Source: Rhodoferax sp. GW822-FHT02A01 (GTDB lineage: Bacteria; Pseudomonadota; Gammaproteobacteria; Burkholderiales; Burkholderiaceae_C). From it: a DNA stretch of 64,000 nt. Shown here piece after piece: positions 35,182 through 45,063 of the stretch. A program made the translations under genes and the position numbers. The notes below the pieces were generated by a model, which saw only the letters and a program-made list of their open reading frames with translations, made no database searches and was not told the origin of the DNA. The stretch is from the NCBI RefSeq assembly GCF_038784515.1, contig NZ_CP152376.1, positions 1,488,001-1,552,000 of the forward strand. The letters run 5' to 3'. Every line of letters starts with the position of its first letter. Position 1 is the stretch's first letter.

Positions 35182-37259
35182 CAGTGGCTTGCCTCTGCCG
35201 TGGCGGCAATGGCTGCTTCACTACCCAGCTCACCCTTGTCGGCAAAGCCGCGGAAATTGCCGCGCTTCAAATGGATCAGCAGCAGCGAGATCGTGGCGGG
35301 TGTGATGCCTGAGAGGCGCGAGGCCTGGCCCAGGGTTTCGGGTCGGTATTTGTTCAGGCGCTGGCGCGCCTCGATACTCAAGGCCGAGACTTGCATGTAA
35401 TCCAGCTCAGCCGGCAGGCGCAGGTTCTCGTAATGGGATGCGCGCTGCACCTCGTCTTTCTGGCGATCGATGTAGCCGGAATACTTGGCGGCAATTTCCA
35501 CCTGCTCCAGCACGGAGGCCACGAAGGCTTCCCGCTCCAAGTCTGCCGTATCCGCACCAGATTCCCCGGCCACGACGGGCAGCTCCGGATTGGCGTACTT
35601 GCCATCCGCCAAGGACATCAGCTTGGCGTAGTTCACATCCGGCCGGCGCAGCAGATCGGCCAGGTTGTACTCATGGTCAATCGCCTTGCCCAGCACCCGC
35701 TCAGCCTCTGATTGCGCCAGGTTGCGCGGGTTGACCCAGATGCTGCGCAGACGTTCTGTTTCACGTGAAACAGCATCGCGCTTGCGGCAAAACGCATCCC
35801 AGCGGGCGTTGTCCACCAGCCCCAGTTGGCGACCCACTTCGGTCAGGCGGGCATCGGCATTGTCCTCTCGCAACTGCAACCGGAACTCGGCGCGGCTGGT
35901 AAACATCCGGTAGGGCTCGGTCACACCCTTGGTGATCAAGTCATCCACCAGTACGCCCAGATAAGCCTGGTCCCGGCCTGGCAGCCAGGTGCTGTCGGTA
36001 TACGTGATGCTTCCTGCGGCGCTGGCGGAATCGTTGCCACCGCCCATAGCGCGCGCCTGCAGCGCGGCATTCAGCCCGGCGAACAGGCCTTGCGCTGCGG
36101 CCTCTTCATAGCCGGTGGTGCCGTTGATTTGGCCGGCAAAAAACAGGCCGCCAATCTGACGGGTTTCGAAACTGCTCTTGAGCGAGCGCGGATCAAAGTA
36201 GTCGTATTCGATGGCGTAACCGGGGCGCAGGATGTGGGCGTTTTCCAGTCCGGGCATGCTGCGCACCAAAGCCAGCTGAATGTCAAAAGGCAGGCTGGTG
36301 GAAATGCCGTTGGGGTAGTACTCGTGCGTGGTCAGGCCTTCGGGCTCCAGAAAGATCTGGTGGCTGTCCTTGTCGGCAAAGCGGTTGACCTTGTCTTCCA
36401 CGCTGGGGCAATAGCGCGGTCCTACCCCTTCGATCTTGCCGGTGAACATGGGGCTGCGGTCAAAGCCGCTGCGGATGATCTCGTGGGTGCGCGCGTTGGT
36501 GTGGGTGATCCAGCACGGCATTTGCTGCGGGTGCATCTGCACATTGCCCATGAAGCTGAACACCGGCATCTGGGCGCTCATGCCACCGGGCATGCCGTCG
36601 CCGGGCTGCTCCTCACACTTGGAAAAATCGATGCTGCGCCCGTCGATGCGCGGCGGCGTGCCCGTCTTGAGGCGGCTTTGCGGCAGTTGCAGTTCCTTCA
36701 GCCGTGCGCTCAGGGAAACCGCGGGTGGATCTCCAGCGCGGCCCGCCGCATAGTTGTTCAGGCCCACATGGATCTTGCCGTCCAGGAAGGTACCTGCCGT
36801 CAGCACCACGGTACGTGCGCGGAACTGGATGCCCACTTGCGTCACCGCACCGACAACCCGCTCGCCCTCCACCAGCAGGTCGTCCACCGCCTGCTGGAAC
36901 AGCCACAGGTTGGGCTGGTTCTCCAGCATGCGGCGTATGGCCGCCTTGTACAGCACCCGGTCCGCCTGGGCACGGGTGGCGCGTACGGCCGGACCTTTGC
37001 TGGAGTTGAGAATGCGGAACTGGATGCCGGCCTCATCGGTGGCCAGCGCCATGGCGCCGCCCAGAGCGTCCACTTCCTTGACCAGATGACCCTTGCCAAT
37101 CCCGCCAATGGAAGGGTTGCAACTCATCTGACCCAGGGTCTCGATGTTGTGGGTCAGCAGCAGGGTCTTGCAGCCCATGCGCGCAGCAGCCAATGCCGCT
37201 TCGCTTCCGGCATGGCCGCCGCCAACGACGATGACATCGAAATAATCTGGGTAGAGCAT
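35181..37259 (-). CDS. mnmG: tRNA uridine 5-carboxymethylaminomethyl modification enzyme MnmG
   Basis: This 692-residue flavoprotein works with MnmE to modify U34 of certain tRNAs. The FAD motif [19 protein letters not shown] is near residues 11-29. [39 protein letters not shown] and [21 protein letters not shown] are MnmG signatures. The C-terminal domain [25 protein letters not shown] is complete. A slightly long total is within range for Burkholderiales. The gene carries a perfect parS at 35757-35772 and leads into rsmG by overlap. Confidence 0.97.
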   Translation of the reverse strand: MLYPDYFDVIVVGGGHAGSEAALAAARMGCKTLLLTHNIETLGQMSCNPSIGGIGKGHLVKEVDALGGAMALATDEAGIQFRILNSSKGPAVRATRAQADRVLYKAAIRRMLENQPNLWLFQQAVDDLLVEGERVVGAVTQVGIQFRARTVVLTAGTFLDGKIHVGLNNYAAGRAGDPPAVSLSARLKELQLPQSRLKTGTPPRIDGRSIDFSKCEEQPGDGMPGGMSAQMPVFSFMGNVQMHPQQMPCWITHTNARTHEIIRSGFDRSPMFTGKIEGVGPRYCPSVEDKVNRFADKDSHQIFLEPEGLTTHEYYPNGISTSLPFDIQLALVRSMPGLENAHILRPGYAIEYDYFDPRSLKSSFETRQIGGLFFAGQINGTTGYEEAAAQGLFAGLNAALQARAMGGGNDSASAAGSITYTDSTWLPGRDQAYLGVLVDDLITKGVTEPYRMFTSRAEFRLQLREDNADARLTEVGRQLGLVDNARWDAFCRKRDAVSRETERLRSIWVNPRNLAQSEAERVLGKAIDHEYNLADLLRRPDVNYAKLMSLADGKYANPELPVVAGESGADTADLEREAFVASVLEQVEIAAKYSGYIDRQKDEVQRASHYENLRLPAELDYMQVSALSIEARQRLNKYRPETLGQASRLSGITPATISLLLIHLKRGNFRGFADKGELGSEAAIAATAEASH
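35757..35772. promoter_or_regulatory. parS site inside mnmG
   Basis: TGTTTCACGTGAAACA is a perfect match to the bacterial parS consensus and a perfect 16-bp palindrome. It is within the mnmG coding region, 1.2 kb from the site in rsmG. Together with parAB nearby it marks the origin-proximal segregation centre. Confidence 0.9.
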
Positions 37260-37444
37260 GGTGGATCCAATGGGGCGCGGCGCAGAAGGCGCGGCGCAAA
37301 CAGGCAGGAGGGGGAGCCTGCGATTCTACCGTTTGCTGCAATTTCAGGCAGTACCCCGGAATTCGGCCATGCCCCTTGATCCACGAACCCACCCCTCTCG
37401 CGCTATTGCGAAGCCCATTTCAGAATCCGCAGCAAGGGGTTTTT

Positions 37445-37461
37445 GCTATTAATTCTATAGC
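37445..37461. repeat. 17-bp AT-rich palindrome upstream of mnmG
   Basis: GCTAT-TAATTCT-ATAGC has perfect 5-bp arms and the same length and layout as the palindrome at 32715-32731. It sits between the cytochrome b561 and mnmG genes, in a 236-bp gap where I see no gene. Confidence 0.5.
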
Positions 37462-37495
37462 ATTATGCCAGCCACCACAGCCGGTGCCAGAGCAA

Positions 37496-38041
37496 TTAGC
37501 CGAGCTTCATGCGCAGCAACGTAGTGTCTTTCATGAAATAGTGGTGGTACAGCGCCGCGGCAGCATGGCCGCCAATCAGGAAATAACCGATGTTTCCACC
37601 CAACTCATGGATTTCCTTCAGGGTGCTGCCCAGTTCCCGGTTTTCTCCCATCAGCGCGGGCAAATCCAGGCCAAAGAAGGGAATGGGTTTGCCACGTGCA
37701 CTCAGGGCAGCCCAGCCAATCAAGGGCATCACGACCATCAGGACATAGAGCGCCAGATGGCCCAGCTTGGCCAGCTTCTCCTGCCAGGCGGGTGGCTCAG
37801 GGACTATGGCCGGAGTCGTGCCCATCAAACGGAACACAATGCGCAACCACACCAGCGCGAACACCAGAAGTCCCAATGAAAAATGCGCGTTCTTAAGCAA
37901 CTGCCTGCCATCACTCCCCTTGGGAAAGACGTCGGTCAGGTTGATGGCCGCATAAAGGCCTATGAATGCCAGCAGCATCAGCCAGTGCATGACCACGCTG
38001 GGTGTGCTGTAGCGTGACACGGGGCTTGTCTTGGTTTGCAT
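37496..38041 (-). CDS. Cytochrome b561 (CybB family)
   Basis: This 181-residue inner-membrane diheme cytochrome b has four transmembrane helices. Candidate heme ligands are His in VVMHWLMLLAFIGL (about residue 19), LLKNAHFSLGLLVF, LAKLGHLALYVLMVVMPLIGW and the C-terminal HAAAALYHHYFMKD. This layout matches the Cytochrom_B561 (CybB) family, which moves electrons between quinone and periplasmic partners or superoxide. The ATG at 38041 gives the typical family length. The gene is monocistronic, with mnmG downstream after 236 bp. Confidence 0.93.
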   Translation of the reverse strand: MQTKTSPVSRYSTPSVVMHWLMLLAFIGLYAAINLTDVFPKGSDGRQLLKNAHFSLGLLVFALVWLRIVFRLMGTTPAIVPEPPAWQEKLAKLGHLALYVLMVVMPLIGWAALSARGKPIPFFGLDLPALMGENRELGSTLKEIHELGGNIGYFLIGGHAAAALYHHYFMKDTTLLRMKLG

Positions 38042-38227
38042 CGGAACAAGAAATAGTTGAGAAGCCCCTACTCTATGCCACACAGCCTGCCGCCACGTTA
38101 AGGCCGGCTGAACACGCGGTAAAGAGCCCGGGTCCGGCAAGAGTCGCTGAATCCGAATACCATGGCGCCCTGTCTCAGGCCCCCGACTGAGGCAGCCTCC
38201 AACCCCATAACTTTTATAAGGTGCAGC

Positions 38228-38839
38228 ATGAAACTCTATTACTCCTCCGGCGCGTGTTCGCTCTCCCCCCATATTGCTCTGTATGAATCCGGCCTGGCGT
38301 TCGAAGCCGTTTCCGCACCCACCAAGACTCACAAGCTGGCAGACGGCACCGACTACTACACCATCAATCCCCTGGGCTATGTGCCTCTGCTGGAACTCGA
38401 TGATGGCCGCCGCCTGCACGAGGGCCCGGCAATCGTCCAGTACATCGCCGACCTCGTTCCCGCCAAACAGCTGGCACCGGCCAACGGCACTTTTGAGCGC
38501 TACAAGCTACAGGAATGGTTGACCATGATCGGCACCGAACTGCACAAAGGCGGCTTTAGCTTTCTGTTCAACCCCGCCACACCAGCCGAATTCAAACCCG
38601 TGCTGCTGGAGCGTCTGCATGGTCGCCTGAAATGGGTGGACAGCGAACTGGCTGGAAAACAGTATTTGCTGGGCGACCATTTCAGCGTGGCCGACCCCTA
38701 TCTGTTCACGGTTACCAACTGGGCGCCGTTCCTGTCGGTGGACCTCTCCGGCTACCCCAACCTGCTGGCTTTCCGTGCACGCGTTGCCGCCCGCCCGGCC
38801 GTGCAAGCCGCCATGAAGGCCGAAGGCCTGCTCAAGTAA
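38228..38839 (+). CDS. Glutathione S-transferase
   Basis: This 203-residue cytosolic GST has the N-terminal thioredoxin-like domain MKLYYSSGACSLSPHIALYESGLAFE. SACSLSPHI resembles the beta-class catalytic Ser/Cys region, with Cys10. NPLGYVPLLELDDGRRLHEGPAIVQYIAD binds glutathione. The C-terminal helical domain YLLGDHFSVADPYLFTVTNWA is complete. Beta-class GSTs conjugate xenobiotics or reduce disulfides. The ATG at 38228 follows a purine-rich AAGGTG site. It converges with the MFS gene through a shared hairpin. Confidence 0.93.
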   Translation: MKLYYSSGACSLSPHIALYESGLAFEAVSAPTKTHKLADGTDYYTINPLGYVPLLELDDGRRLHEGPAIVQYIADLVPAKQLAPANGTFERYKLQEWLTMIGTELHKGGFSFLFNPATPAEFKPVLLERLHGRLKWVDSELAGKQYLLGDHFSVADPYLFTVTNWAPFLSVDLSGYPNLLAFRARVAARPAVQAAMKAEGLLK

Positions 38840-38850
38840 CTCGTTCTCAG

Positions 38851-38878
38851 AAGTCTGCGGCTAATGCGCCGCAGACTT
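38851..38878. terminator. Hairpin between convergent GST and MFS genes
   Basis: Perfect 11-bp arms AAGTCTGCGGC (38851-38861) and GCCGCAGACTT (38868-38878) enclose 6 nt. It overlaps the last codons of the MFS gene and lies 11 bp beyond the GST stop. It could end transcription from the GST side, though the T tract is short. Confidence 0.55.
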
Positions 38879-40063
38879 TGGCAGCGCACGCTGGCGCAAG
38901 CCCAGCGCGGCGCCCAGCCAAAGTGCACTGGCTGAAAACACCAGCCCGCGTTCCAGCCCGCCGCTTCCGTCTGCGATCCAGCCCACCACCGTCGGGCCAA
39001 TGATCTGACCCGCAGCAAACACCACTGTGAACGCGCTGATGCCGGAGGCCCAGGCGGTATGCGGCAGGTTATGCCGTACCAGCGCAGTAGTCGATGCGAC
39101 CACCGACAGAAACACCCCGCCAAACACCATGCCGGATAGCAGCACCCAGCCCCAGGACTGCGTCAACGCCGGCAGCAGCGTGGCCAGACCCAACAGCGCA
39201 TTGAGCAAGGCCATAGGGCGCCCGTCATGGTGGCGGCTCAGCAGACCTGCCCAAATGCGGGAAGAGGCCATCACCGCCAGTCCCAGCAGGGCATAGAACA
39301 CGGTGATCTCCGTCGCGCTATGGCCCTGGCTGCGCAGCAGCGCCACCACAAAGGTCATGTAACCGATGTAGCCCACACCAAACAGCGTGTAGCCACTCAG
39401 GCCAAAGGCAAATTGGCGCCAGCGAAAGTGCACGGCAGGCCCCGACCCGTTCGAGGCGGGTGCTTCCCAACCTGCCATCACCCGCGCCGGCCACAGCAAG
39501 ACCAGGCTGAACAGCAGGCAGACCGCGCCCAACGCCCACCATGCCCAGCGCCAGCCGTGTAGAGCTGCCTGTGCCGCATCCAGTGCCGTGGGCACCACGA
39601 CGCTGGACAGCGCAATGCCCACGCCGGTGCCACCGTAGTACAGCCCCAACAGCAATCCGCTATGCAATGGATCACGCGCGCCCAGGCGAGCAGCCAGCAA
39701 ACCTCCCGCCACAAACACCAGGGCACTGGCAATGCCCGCCAGCAGCCGCTGCAGCAACAGGGCGTCGGTTTGCGTCACAAAACCGCTGCCCACCATGAAA
39801 GCTGTTGCCAACAGGGCGCCAACACACAGCATCAGCGAAGGCCCCCACTTGCGCATCAACCACGGGCAGGCCAACGCGCCCAGAAAATAGCCCATCGCAT
39901 TGGCGGTATTCATGGCCCCGGCCAGCGCATACGACCAGCCCAAGTCCTGGCGCATCGTGGGCAACAGCAGACCGTAGGCAAACCGGGTGATACCCAGCGA
40001 TACCGCTGCACCCAGCGCAAGGGCCAGGGCCAAAGCAATCAGGGAGCGCGGGATTTCGGACAA
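38861..40063 (-). CDS. YbfB/YjiJ family MFS transporter
   Basis: This membrane protein of about 400 residues has twelve predicted hydrophobic segments and the family opening ALGAAVSLGITRFAYGLLLPTMRQDLGWSYALAGAMNTANAMGYFLGAL. The substrate is unknown. Start choice is uncertain: a TTG at 40063 preceded by GAGAGG gives the family-like N-terminus LSEIPRS, whereas the ATG at 40105 would overlap the copper ATPase by 32 bp. I use the TTG. It is immediately downstream of copA on the same strand, so it may be cotranscribed with it. Confidence 0.85.
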   Translation of the reverse strand: MSEIPRSLIALALALALGAAVSLGITRFAYGLLLPTMRQDLGWSYALAGAMNTANAMGYFLGALACPWLMRKWGPSLMLCVGALLATAFMVGSGFVTQTDALLLQRLLAGIASALVFVAGGLLAARLGARDPLHSGLLLGLYYGGTGVGIALSSVVVPTALDAAQAALHGWRWAWWALGAVCLLFSLVLLWPARVMAGWEAPASNGSGPAVHFRWRQFAFGLSGYTLFGVGYIGYMTFVVALLRSQGHSATEITVFYALLGLAVMASSRIWAGLLSRHHDGRPMALLNALLGLATLLPALTQSWGWVLLSGMVFGGVFLSVVASTTALVRHNLPHTAWASGISAFTVVFAAGQIIGPTVVGWIADGSGGLERGLVFSASALWLGAALGLRQRALPKSAAH

Positions 40064-40073
40064 AGTCGGCCTC

Positions 40074-42344
40074 TCAAGGTTTCCAGCGCTTGAGTAACAA
40101 GGCATTGCTCATCACGCTGACCGAGCTCAGCGCCATGGCGGCACCGGCAAATACCGGGTTCAGAAAACCCAGAGCGGCCAGCGGAATACCGGCCACGTTG
40201 TAAGCAAAAGCCCAAAACAGATTCTGGCGGATCTTGCGCACGGTGCGGGCGGAAATATCCAGCGCCGCGGCGACCAGCAGCGGGTCACCACGCATCAGCG
40301 TCACACCCGCTGCATGCATGGCCACATCGGTGCCACCGCCATCCGGATTGGCCATGGCCATGCCCACGTCCGCTGCGGCCAGGGCGGGCGCATCGTTCAC
40401 ACCATCACCCACCATCAGGACCGTGTGCCCACCCTGCTTCAGCTGCGCAATCTGCGCCGCCTTGTCGCCAGGCAGCACCTCGGCCAGCACCTCACCGTCT
40501 TCGGGTTTGAGTCCCAATTGGCGCGCCATGGCCTCGGCAGCACCGCGGTTGTCTCCAGAGATCATGACCAGACGCAAACCGCGGGCGCGCAATTCCGCCA
40601 GCGCCTGCTTCGCAGCAGGTTTGGGCTCATCCCCAAAGGCCATCAGGGCACGCAGCACTACAGTTCCTTCATCGGGCCGGGCACCGGGCTGCGCCACACG
40701 CTCGGCCAACGCGGACACCGTGGACCCCTGCGACTGCCACAACGCAGCCTGCGCAGCCAACGAACCCAGCTCCACCTGCAGCGACTCCATCCAACGCAGA
40801 CTGCCCAGCAGCAAGGTCTTGCCCTGCACTACGCCCTGCATGCCGCGACCAGGCACGGCACTGACATCGGTCGGCGTTGCCAGTGGCAACCCTTCCTTGG
40901 TGGCAGATGCCAGCACGGCGCGCGCCAGGGGATGCTCCGAGCCACTTTGCAGACTCGCTGCCAGTAGCAATGCCTCAGTGCGATCTCCACCCGGCACTGG
41001 CGCCAGTTCCAGCAGCTTGGGCTTGCCCACCGTCAGCGTGCCGGTCTTGTCAAAGGCCACCGTATCCACCTGATGGGCGCGCTCCAGTGCTTCTGCGTCC
41101 TTGATCAGAATGCCGTATTTGGCCGCCACACCGGTGCCGGCCATGATGGCCGCCGGCGTGGCCAGTCCCAGAGCACAGGGGCAGGCAATGACCAAAACCG
41201 CCACCGCGTTGATCAGGGATAGCTCAAAGCTATGGCCGCTGAACCACCAGCCCAGCAGCGTCACCAGCGCAATGCCCAGCACCGCCGGCACAAAGACCGC
41301 GCTGACCTGGTCCACCAGGCGCTGAATCGGCGCCTTGGCCGCCTGCGCGTCTTCCACCAGGCGAATGATGTGGGAGAGCACCGTGTCGGCGCCCACCGCC
41401 TGCACCTGCATGTGCACCAAGCCATCGCCGTTGATGGAACCGGCCGTGAGCAGACTTCCCGGCTCCTTGGCCACCGGCAGGGATTCGCCAGTCAGCATGG
41501 ATTCATCGACCTGGGTCTGCCCTTCCAGAACCACGCCGTCGGCGGCAAAGCGTTCACCCGGCTTGACTACCAGCCGATCCCCCGGCAACACTTCTTCCAC
41601 CGGCACATCCGTTTCGCCATCGACACCCACCAAATGGGCCGTCTCCGGTCGCAGCGCATGCAGGGCGCGTATGGCTGAAGTGGTCTGGCGTTTGGCTCCT
41701 GCTTCCAGCCATTTGCCCAGCAGCACCAGTGTCACCACCAGCGCCGACCCTTCAAAGTACAGATGCACCATGGCACCGGGCTCCGCCGTGAGCCAGAGCC
41801 AGACCGACAGCGCCCAGCCTGCGGTTGTGCCCACGGCCACCAGCAAATCCATATTGCCGCTCCAATCCAGCAGCGCGTGCCAGCCCGCCTTGTAGAAGCG
41901 CGCGCCCAGCACAAATTGCACCGGTGTGGCCAGCAGGAACTGCCACAGCGCGGGCAGCATCCAGTGATAACCCAATAATTCACCCAGCATGGGCAAAACC
42001 AGCGGCACAGAGAGCGCCAGTCCCCAGGCGATGGGCGCAAAACCCTGCCAGCGCGACTGCTCACCGGGCCGCAGCATGGCATCGGCCGCACGCGGCTCAT
42101 AGCCGGCATCGCGCACGGCGCGGCGCAAGCGGGCTTCCATGTTGTCGGCAGGCACAGGCCCACCTCCCACCGCAGGCTCGCCCACGCGGAGCTCCACGCG
42201 GGCCGACTCGGTCGCCAGATTGACGGTGGCCTGAGCCACGCCCGGCACCTTCTTCAAGGCACGCTCGACCCGGGCAACGCAGGAAGCGCAGGTCATGCCA
42301 CCAATGCCTAGATCAATACTTGTCGTAGTGGGTTCGTTGTTCAT
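40074..42344 (-). CDS. copA: Copper-translocating P1B-type ATPase
   Basis: This 756-residue inner-membrane pump exports Cu(I) from the cytoplasm. One N-terminal metal-binding domain carries GMTCASC at residues 16-22. The phosphatase loop TGES is at 285-288. The membrane metal site CPC is at 388-390, in [13 protein letters not shown]. The phosphorylation motif DKTGT is at 432-436 and the hinge [12 protein letters not shown] comes later. CPC with a single HMA domain is typical of CopA. It diverges from copZ across 142 bp that contain a CueR-like promoter facing copZ. No cueR gene is in the window. Confidence 0.95.
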   Translation of the reverse strand: MNNEPTTTSIDLGIGGMTCASCVARVERALKKVPGVAQATVNLATESARVELRVGEPAVGGGPVPADNMEARLRRAVRDAGYEPRAADAMLRPGEQSRWQGFAPIAWGLALSVPLVLPMLGELLGYHWMLPALWQFLLATPVQFVLGARFYKAGWHALLDWSGNMDLLVAVGTTAGWALSVWLWLTAEPGAMVHLYFEGSALVVTLVLLGKWLEAGAKRQTTSAIRALHALRPETAHLVGVDGETDVPVEEVLPGDRLVVKPGERFAADGVVLEGQTQVDESMLTGESLPVAKEPGSLLTAGSINGDGLVHMQVQAVGADTVLSHIIRLVEDAQAAKAPIQRLVDQVSAVFVPAVLGIALVTLLGWWFSGHSFELSLINAVAVLVIACPCALGLATPAAIMAGTGVAAKYGILIKDAEALERAHQVDTVAFDKTGTLTVGKPKLLELAPVPGGDRTEALLLAASLQSGSEHPLARAVLASATKEGLPLATPTDVSAVPGRGMQGVVQGKTLLLGSLRWMESLQVELGSLAAQAALWQSQGSTVSALAERVAQPGARPDEGTVVLRALMAFGDEPKPAAKQALAELRARGLRLVMISGDNRGAAEAMARQLGLKPEDGEVLAEVLPGDKAAQIAQLKQGGHTVLMVGDGVNDAPALAAADVGMAMANPDGGGTDVAMHAAGVTLMRGDPLLVAAALDISARTVRKIRQNLFWAFAYNVAGIPLAALGFLNPVFAGAAMALSSVSVMSNALLLKRWKP

Positions 42345-42420
42345 AGACAGGAGCCTAAAGCTTCCCACGGTTGCAAGGTCAAGGTGTTTTGCTGATCGGC
42401 ACCACAAGCCTCATGGGCGC

Positions 42421-42451
42421 TTGACTTTGCCATAGTGGAAAGGTTCACACT
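42421..42451 (+). promoter_or_regulatory. CueR/MerR-type long-spacer promoter for copZ
   Basis: A -35 TTGACT (42421-42426) is followed by a 19-bp spacer containing TGGAAAGGTT and by a weak -10 CACACT (42446-42451). The arrangement copies the known E. coli copA promoter (TTGACC, 19-bp spacer with TGGAAGGTT). A copper-sensing MerR-family activator would be expected. Confidence 0.55.
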
Positions 42452-42486
42452 ATGCCCTTATCTGAATCACCTTGAATGGAAATGCC

Positions 42487-42681
42487 ATGAACCAGACTTT
42501 TACCGTTACCGGAATGACCTGCGGCCATTGCGAAAAGGCCGTGACCCGGGCCATTTTGCAGGTCGACCCCCAAGCGCAAGTGCAGATTGACCGCCCCCAG
42601 AACCGGGTGGAAGTGGTCTCCGAACAACCGCGCGAGGCCTTGGCACATGCCATCACGGAAGAAGGCTACGTCGTCGCGTAA
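42487..42681 (+). CDS. copZ: Copper chaperone CopZ / heavy-metal-associated protein
   Basis: This 64-residue cytosolic protein is a single heavy-metal-associated domain with GMTCGHCEKAV (metal-binding cysteines at about 11 and 14). It ends with AHAITEEGYVVA. It delivers Cu(I) to CopA in known systems. The ATG at 42487 is used rather than a TTG five codons upstream. It faces away from copA and lies directly behind the CueR-like promoter. Confidence 0.92.
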   Translation: MNQTFTVTGMTCGHCEKAVTRAILQVDPQAQVQIDRPQNRVEVVSEQPREALAHAITEEGYVVA

Positions 42682-42795
42682 CGAGGTATCCCAAGTTGTA
42701 AGACCTTGTTAATAGCGTCATCGCGGGGCAGCGGTTGCCGTTGAACAGCCATAAACCGGCACTTCTGTCGGTATGGGCTTCAGCCCCTAGCTGCC

Positions 42796-43245
42796 ATGTT
42801 GACCACTACACACCTTCGCACGACGACGCGCATTGCCGCCACCCTGGCGCTGGCCCTGGCCGGCATGGGCGCACACGCTGACAACCTCAACCCCATCCTG
42901 GGTGGCGGACTGGGCGCAGTGGCCGGCGCATTCATCGGCCAGTCGGTGGGCGGCCGTGACGGTGCCGTGATCGGTGCAGCCGTTGGCGGTGCCACGGGTG
43001 TAGTGATTGCCAGCAACGGCGAACGTCGTCGCGAACCGCAGCGCACCGTGGTCTACACCGAGCCACCCCGCCCAACTCCTGTATATGGCTACCGCGTGGT
43101 GGAGCGCGTCAACTACTACCCGGCTCCGGACTATGGTCGCCACGGCTGGGGCGAGCATGGTCGCTACATGGATGAGCGCCGCTGGGAACGTCACGACTGG
43201 GACCATCATGGTGGTGAACACCGTGGCTGGGATCGCCACGATTAA
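42796..43245 (+). CDS. Secreted glycine-zipper protein
   Basis: This 149-residue protein has a signal peptide of about 30 residues ending GMGAHA. A glycine-zipper membrane-type segment follows, GGGLGAVAGAFIGQSVGGRDGAVIGAAVGGATGVVIAS. The C-terminal half is rich in Tyr, Arg, His and Trp (PAPDYGRHGWGEHGRYMDERRWERHDWDHHGG). It likely sits in the outer membrane or periplasm. The His/Asp-rich tail could bind metal, which would fit its position after copZ, but this is inference. No known function. Confidence 0.8.
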   Translation: MLTTTHLRTTTRIAATLALALAGMGAHADNLNPILGGGLGAVAGAFIGQSVGGRDGAVIGAAVGGATGVVIASNGERRREPQRTVVYTEPPRPTPVYGYRVVERVNYYPAPDYGRHGWGEHGRYMDERRWERHDWDHHGGEHRGWDRHD

Positions 43246-43262
43246 GCGCACTTGCACCGCCT

Positions 43263-43282
43263 AGCAGCCCGCAGGGGCTGCT
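43263..43282. terminator. Hairpin between the glycine-zipper gene and rdgC
   Basis: Arms AGCAGCCC (43263-43270) and GGGCTGCT (43275-43282) enclose GCAG between two convergent genes. It lacks a strong T tract, so termination is possible but not certain. Confidence 0.35.
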
Positions 43283-44199
43283 TATGCTGCAGGTGTGCCC
43301 TGCACCTCGGAGCCCAGCGCCTCCAGCAGATCGGGAATGAGTTTTTGCAGCTCTCCCGTGGCGATGGCCACATCGGCATCGAAGTTGTCGTCCTTGCCGT
43401 CCGATGAAAGTGCAGCGGCAGCTTCAAACACCACATCCAGCACCGCAACCTTCTTGAGCTGCAACGCCTCGGTCAGCACAAAGGACACGTGGTCATTCCA
43501 GGTCAGCGCCAGACGGGTGGGCATCTTGCCCTGGGCAATGTGTTCGCTCACCTCGTCCGTATCCAGCGCATGGCGGGTGTAACGCACCACGGCCTTGGAT
43601 TCATCGGCCGCCTTGAGTTCGCATTCGCGGTCCACGGTAAAGCCCGGTGGGGCTTCCTTGGTCGCCAGCCACTGGGCCATGGCCGCAGCCGGTGAAACCT
43701 GGGTGTCTATCAGCTTCACCGCAAAACCATCGATGGCCTTGACCAGGCAGGTCATCACTTCATCAGCGCGCGATTGGCTGCCTGCATCCAGCACCAGCAG
43801 TGCGGCCTGAGGATCGATCCACACCGTAACCGAACCCTGCTTGGTAAAGGCCATAGGCAGCAGGCTCATGCGGGCATCTTCCTGGATTTCGCGCGACTCT
43901 TTCTTGCCAGGTTTGCGTCCGGTGGTGGCTTCAATCTGGGCAATCTGCTCCTGCGCACGACGCTTGACCACCGAGGCGGGCAAAACCTTGCTCTCCACCA
44001 TCAGCTTGAGAATCCACTGTCCGCCCACGACTTCGACCAAGGGGCCATGGGCCACACCGCGCGGCTCCACCCAACCCACTGACTTTTCTTGGGACCCTGC
44101 ACACTCCACAAAACGGGCCGGCTCCAGTGCCGCTTCCAGCTGCGCAACCGTCACGCTCCAGGGAGGCAGCATGCGGTACATCATCACATTCTTGAACAC
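43282..44199 (-). CDS. rdgC: Recombination-associated protein RdgC
   Basis: This 305-residue DNA-binding protein forms rings on duplex DNA and limits RecA activity in known species. It opens with FKNVMMYRM, and has KKESREIQEDARMSLLPMAF (about residues 105-125), DAGSQSRADEVMTCLVKAI and a C-terminal segment EALGSEVQG. I start it at GTG 44199, which has an AAGGAA site 6 bp upstream; no ATG fits as well. Length is normal for the family (about 300). Confidence 0.93.
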   Translation of the reverse strand: MFKNVMMYRMLPPWSVTVAQLEAALEPARFVECAGSQEKSVGWVEPRGVAHGPLVEVVGGQWILKLMVESKVLPASVVKRRAQEQIAQIEATTGRKPGKKESREIQEDARMSLLPMAFTKQGSVTVWIDPQAALLVLDAGSQSRADEVMTCLVKAIDGFAVKLIDTQVSPAAAMAQWLATKEAPPGFTVDRECELKAADESKAVVRYTRHALDTDEVSEHIAQGKMPTRLALTWNDHVSFVLTEALQLKKVAVLDVVFEAAAALSSDGKDDNFDADVAIATGELQKLIPDLLEALGSEVQGTPAA

Positions 44200-44391
44200 A
44201 GATTTCCTTCTTGTTGACTGCGCAGGATTTGCTGCGCGAGGGCCTATTGTCAACGCAAGCGCATGCCGCTTTTTCATGCAACTTTACATAGCCTTGTCGC
44301 CGCACCATCGTGGCGATACAAAGGGGGCGCACACTGGACTCCAGGTTGAAGCCGATGTTCGCTCCGACCCCTCTGAATACAAGGAAACACC

Positions 44392-44907
44392 ATGAAAAAA
44401 CTGATTCAATCTCTGGTCCTCGCAGGTGTGATGGCAACTGCTGCCGGTGCCGCCTTTGCACAAATGGATGCCGGTCCCATGGGCCCCGACGGCATGCACC
44501 GGGACCCGGCCAAGATGGCCCAAATGCATGCCAAGCATCTGTCGGAACTCAAGGCCAAGCTCAAGATCACTGCCAGCCAGGAACCCGCCTGGAACGCCTT
44601 CACCGAGAGCATGAAGCCGCCAAGCAATCTGCCTGGAACACGCCCCGACCGTGCCGAACTGGACAAGCTCACCACCCCCGAACGTATCGACAAGATGCGT
44701 GCACTGCGCAAGGAGCACATGGCGGCCATGGAAGCTGAAATGGACAAACGCGCCGATGCGACCAAGACCTTTTATGCGGCTCTGACACCGGAACAGCAAA
44801 AGACCTTTGACGCAGAGCACGCCAGGATGGACAAGCGTGGAGAACGCTTCCACAAAATGCACCCTGCGGATACCAGCGGCAAGGCCTTGACGCCACCCAA
44901 GCCATAG
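44392..44907 (+). CDS. Periplasmic Spy/CpxP-family (LTXXQ) protein
   Basis: This 171-residue exported protein has a signal peptide ending AAGAAFAQ at about residue 24. A helical region carries two LTXXQ-like repeats: LKITASQEPAWNAFTESM and ALTPEQQKTFDAEH. The family are envelope-stress periplasmic chaperones with antiaggregation activity. A strong intrinsic terminator follows, so it is monocistronic. No CpxR-like site was identified. Confidence 0.88.
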   Translation: MKKLIQSLVLAGVMATAAGAAFAQMDAGPMGPDGMHRDPAKMAQMHAKHLSELKAKLKITASQEPAWNAFTESMKPPSNLPGTRPDRAELDKLTTPERIDKMRALRKEHMAAMEAEMDKRADATKTFYAALTPEQQKTFDAEHARMDKRGERFHKMHPADTSGKALTPPKP

Positions 44908-44948
44908 GCTTGCGCGACCGTGCGCAGTGCACGGTTCGGTCCTCTGGA

Positions 44949-44986
44949 AACGCCTTGATGGAATGCTGACCATCAAGGCGTTTTTC
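44949..44986 (+). terminator. Intrinsic terminator after the Spy-like gene
   Basis: Perfect 13-bp arms AACGCCTTGATGG (44949-44961) and CCATCAAGGCGTT (44970-44982) enclose an 8-nt loop. TTTTTC follows, at 44981-44986. This is the clearest factor-independent terminator in the window. Confidence 0.9.
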
Positions 44987-45063
44987 TTGGTGCATCCCCT
45001 ACCCACTTGACTGGCATCAAGCCGCTAAGATGAAGTCGGCACTACACTCTTCACCTTATCGCC

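Noticed and set aside
35826..37379. A 517-codon plus-strand open frame opposite mnmG
   Set aside because: mnmG is certain and the antisense translation has no family features.
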